NCBI GenBank assembly: GCA_045629205.1
Contig: JAZQQT010000008.1
Span: forward strand, 1-8,201
Direction of reading: 5' to 3'
Source of the DNA: JAZQLP01 sp045629205
GTDB taxonomy: Bacteria > Bacillota > Clostridia > Oscillospirales > UBA644
Length of the DNA: 8,201 nt
Below are positions 6,570-8,201 of the stretch, in pieces (within the stretch, counting starts at the first letter, position 1; each line of letters starts with the position of its first letter). The translations under genes were made by a program, and so were the position numbers. A model generated the notes under the pieces. It saw nothing but the letters and a program-made list of their open reading frames with translations. It did not search any database and had not been told where the DNA came from.

Positions 6570-7224
6570 AACCAGCGCGTATGTTACCGAAATAATCCAT
6601 TAAAAAAGATTCAGGATCGACGCCCGCTTCTTCGAGGATATCGTTCACGTCAACGCCTTCGGGAAGTATTTTTTCAAGGTCTCCCACGGTGATCGCCGAC
6701 AAATCAAGATCACCGATATCTTCTTTTGTAACGCCGTATTTCGATAAATCAACGCCCGACACATCAACGGTAATATTCTTTTTGATATTATCAAGAAGAA
6801 CTTCCATATCGATCCCCTCTCCGTTTTCGCCGCCTATGACGCTGCCGATGATCGAAGAAATATCAAAGCCTTTGTCTGAAAACAGGCCGTTTATTATGCC
6901 TCCGATATCAATGCCGCCGTTTTCGGAAAATATGCCGATATCCCCGAGCAAGCCGCCGACGGATTTTACCACGGTGTTTATCAGTAACGGAACAATGACC
7001 GCAAAAGCAATGACGACAAGAAGAATGATTACAAGCTGAACTATAAAATACGCAACCGCGAAATGAACAATATTCTTATTCTTTGACACCAGCGCGGTTA
7101 TGAGACAGATAATCCAGCCGATAAGAGGAAGTGAAAACAGAATAAACAATCCGGCAAACGCCATTATTCCGACAACTTTGTTTTCGGGAGTCTGAAGAAC
7201 CGGAGCAGACTGATTATTATTCAT
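6550..7224 (-). CDS. Two-helix membrane protein with repetitive acidic C-terminal tail, function unknown
   Basis: This 224-residue protein is not assigned to a characterised family. Two hydrophobic segments at about 17-46 and 53-86 are separated by a short basic KNKN turn. The layout recalls small Clostridia membrane proteins and, more weakly, DUF4870. The remaining 135 residues are soluble, glycine-rich and strongly acidic, with a repeated motif of the form [I/F/L/V]-D-[I/M/L/V]-x-x-hydrophobic near residues 95, 110, 128, 148, 163 and 181. The start at 7224 (MNNNQS) is chosen because a promoter and a GTAGGT-type site lie directly upstream. A longer reading to 7314 would put the promoter inside the gene. 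No terminator separates it from the kinase 28 bp downstream, so it may be the first gene of the same transcript. A functional link to sugar use is not evident. Confidence 0.72.
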   Translation of the reverse strand: MNNNQSAPVLQTPENKVVGIMAFAGLFILFSLPLIGWIICLITALVSKNKNIVHFAVAYFIVQLVIILLVVIAFAVIVPLLINTVVKSVGGLLGDIGIFSENGGIDIGGIINGLFSDKGFDISSIIGSVIGGENGEGIDMEVLLDNIKKNITVDVSGVDLSKYGVTKEDIGDLDLSAITVGDLEKILPEGVDVNDILEEAGVDPESFLMDYFGNIRAGFVRAFA

Positions 7225-7252
7225 AAAGAACCTACCGATTTTTATTTTATAC

Positions 7253-7281
7253 AGTATATAATGTAAATCTTCTTTTTTCAA
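7253..7281 (-). promoter_or_regulatory. Sigma-A-type promoter for the membrane protein gene and possibly the whole operon
   Basis: On the minus strand TTGAAA (-35, 7276-7281) is followed by exactly 17 bp and TATACT (-10, 7253-7258); each box matches the consensus at five of six bases. The predicted start near 7246 gives a leader of about 22 nt to the ATG at 7224. Because no terminator follows the membrane protein gene, transcripts from here can read through into the sugar genes. Confidence 0.72.
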
Positions 7282-7352
7282 GTCTTTTACGACAAAAACC
7301 GCAAATTCAGTCACAATTTCGGCGGCAATACATCGCAGACGGTCAAAGGGGG

Positions 7353-7381
7353 TTGATTTTCAGACGGATTTATGGTATATT
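7353..7381 (+). promoter_or_regulatory. Sigma-A-type extended -10 promoter for the VanY-like gene
   Basis: TTGATT (-35, 7353-7358) is followed by 17 bp and TATATT (-10, 7376-7381), with a TGG just before the -10 that fits the extended TGn element. Transcription would start near 7388, giving a leader of about 36 nt with a GAAAGG ribosome binding site at 7408-7413. It is divergent from the 7253-7281 promoter. The 71 bp between the two -35 boxes hold no palindrome that I could recognise. Confidence 0.7.
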
Positions 7382-7423
7382 ATATGCTGTGAAATTTTGT
7401 GAATCACGAAAGGTTGTATATAT

Positions 7424-8201
7424 ATGAATAAACAGGAAAGAAAACCGTTTCTGCCGATATTCATAGCGACAATGACGGTTATAATTCTGCTGTCGCTGGT
7501 TGTTTTTTCGGCATTTTTCCTTACGGGAAAAGGGAAACTGTTCGATCCCACAAAGAAAAAGAATGAAACGCAGACGCAGGAAGAACATCCGCTCGACAAC
7601 GACACTCAAAAGCAGGTCGATGAATTGCAGAAAAAAGTCAACCGATACAAACAAATCGCGGAAAGCAGCTTTATTACGGTAGTTAATGCCGACAATCCCC
7701 TTTCCAACGGCATGGGTTCGCCGATACTCTCGGAGCTTTCTTCAAATCCTTCGCTTTCGATGGAAGTAAACGCGACTGTCCAGATCGAAAAATTCTTCGC
7801 CGCTGCCGAGGAAGCAGGGCTGAAATACATTGTTACCGCGGCGTTCAGAACGGCAAACCAGCAAACAGAAGCGTATAATACGGCTATCCAGAACTATATG
7901 AAAAGCGGATACGGAACAGAAGAAGCGGAAATAATGGCGGCGAAATCCGTTGCAAAGGCAGGAGAAAGCGAATTCCAGACGGGTTATGTCATTTCTTTCT
8001 CGGAAACAAAAGCCATGACAGCGGCGGAATTCGATCAATCTGCGCTTTACAAATTTGCGACCGACCACATCGCGGAATACGGATTTATTCTCAGATACCC
8101 CGGCGGCAAAGAAGCGATTACGGGATTTGACTACAACCCCTTTACTTTCAGGTTCGTGGGAGATCCCGAAATAGCAAAATATATAATGGACAACAACATC
8201 A
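7424..8201 (+). CDS. Membrane-anchored VanY-like (peptidase M15) protein with degenerate active site, truncated by the window end
   Basis: The first 259 residues are visible; the gene runs past the right edge. Residues 1-8 are polar and basic, about 9-34 form a single membrane anchor, and about 36-70 are a charged linker with coiled-coil character. The rest matches the D,D-carboxypeptidase VanY/DacB fold on the outer face of the membrane, where active members trim the peptidoglycan stem peptide. Recognisable blocks are TAAFRTANQQ (with the conserved Arg at 142), GESEFQTGYVIS, YGFILRYP and NPFTFRFVG. In active enzymes the third and fifth read SEHQTGLAVD and EPWHFRYVG. The zinc ligands His, Asp and His are replaced by F184, S191 and T241, and the catalytic Glu by N238. 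The frame is intact and the hydrophobic core motifs are kept, so this looks like a functional non-peptidase rather than decay. The start has GAAAGG 10 nt upstream. Confidence 0.85.
   Translation, partial: MNKQERKPFLPIFIATMTVIILLSLVVFSAFFLTGKGKLFDPTKKKNETQTQEEHPLDNDTQKQVDELQKKVNRYKQIAESSFITVVNADNPLSNGMGSPILSELSSNPSLSMEVNATVQIEKFFAAAEEAGLKYIVTAAFRTANQQTEAYNTAIQNYMKSGYGTEEAEIMAAKSVAKAGESEFQTGYVISFSETKAMTAAEFDQSALYKFATDHIAEYGFILRYPGGKEAITGFDYNPFTFRFVGDPEIAKYIMDNNI

Noticed and set aside
7225..7314. Upstream extension of the membrane protein by 30 residues (start at 7314)
   Set aside because: A near-consensus promoter lies inside this stretch, and the ATG at 7224 has a binding site and is followed by the usual short polar N-terminus before the first helix.

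Overview
The window looks like part of a chromosome from an anaerobic Firmicutes/Clostridia-type bacterium, probably an uncultured gut or rumen lineage. The evidence is strong AGGAGG-type ribosome binding sites, sigma-A-like promoters, tight co-directional gene packing, a tRNA with an encoded CCA, and a VanY-like wall protein family common in Clostridia. The lineage is an inference; no phylogenetic marker is present apart from the tRNA.

Layout from left to right: a minus-strand tRNA-Ala(CGC) at 61-136, with its own promoter (163-191) and terminator (30-60). Next come the terminator (200-233) and then seven minus-strand genes, read from right to left. These are a two-helix membrane protein of unknown function (7224-6550), an FGGY sugar kinase (6521-5043), an amidohydrolase (5021-3960), an AraA-fold sugar isomerase (3949-2558), a triosephosphate isomerase homologue (2503-1790), a YjbQ/UPF0047 protein (1778-1284) and a DUF4432 mutarotase-like protein (1287-247). 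Gaps are 10-55 bp or a 4-bp overlap. The only structure between the sugar genes is a perfect 12-bp hairpin with a UUCG loop, with no U-tract (2518-2545). At the right edge a divergent plus-strand gene (7424 to beyond the window) encodes a membrane-anchored VanY-like (peptidase M15) protein.

The six genes from 6521 to 247 read as a carbohydrate utilisation operon. A mutarotase-like protein would equilibrate the sugar, the AraA-like enzyme would convert aldose to ketose, the FGGY kinase would phosphorylate the ketose, and the TPI homologue would isomerise a ketose phosphate. The amidohydrolase (possibly a lactonase) and YjbQ have no assigned role. No aldolase, dehydrogenase, transporter or regulator lies in the window. 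Three enzymes depart from the standard versions at residues that set substrate or chemistry, so the substrate is probably not simply L-arabinose or D-xylulose.

The two most interesting points are this unassigned sugar pathway and the VanY-like protein. The latter keeps the family fold motifs but has lost all three predicted zinc ligands and the catalytic glutamate, so it should be a pseudo-peptidase.
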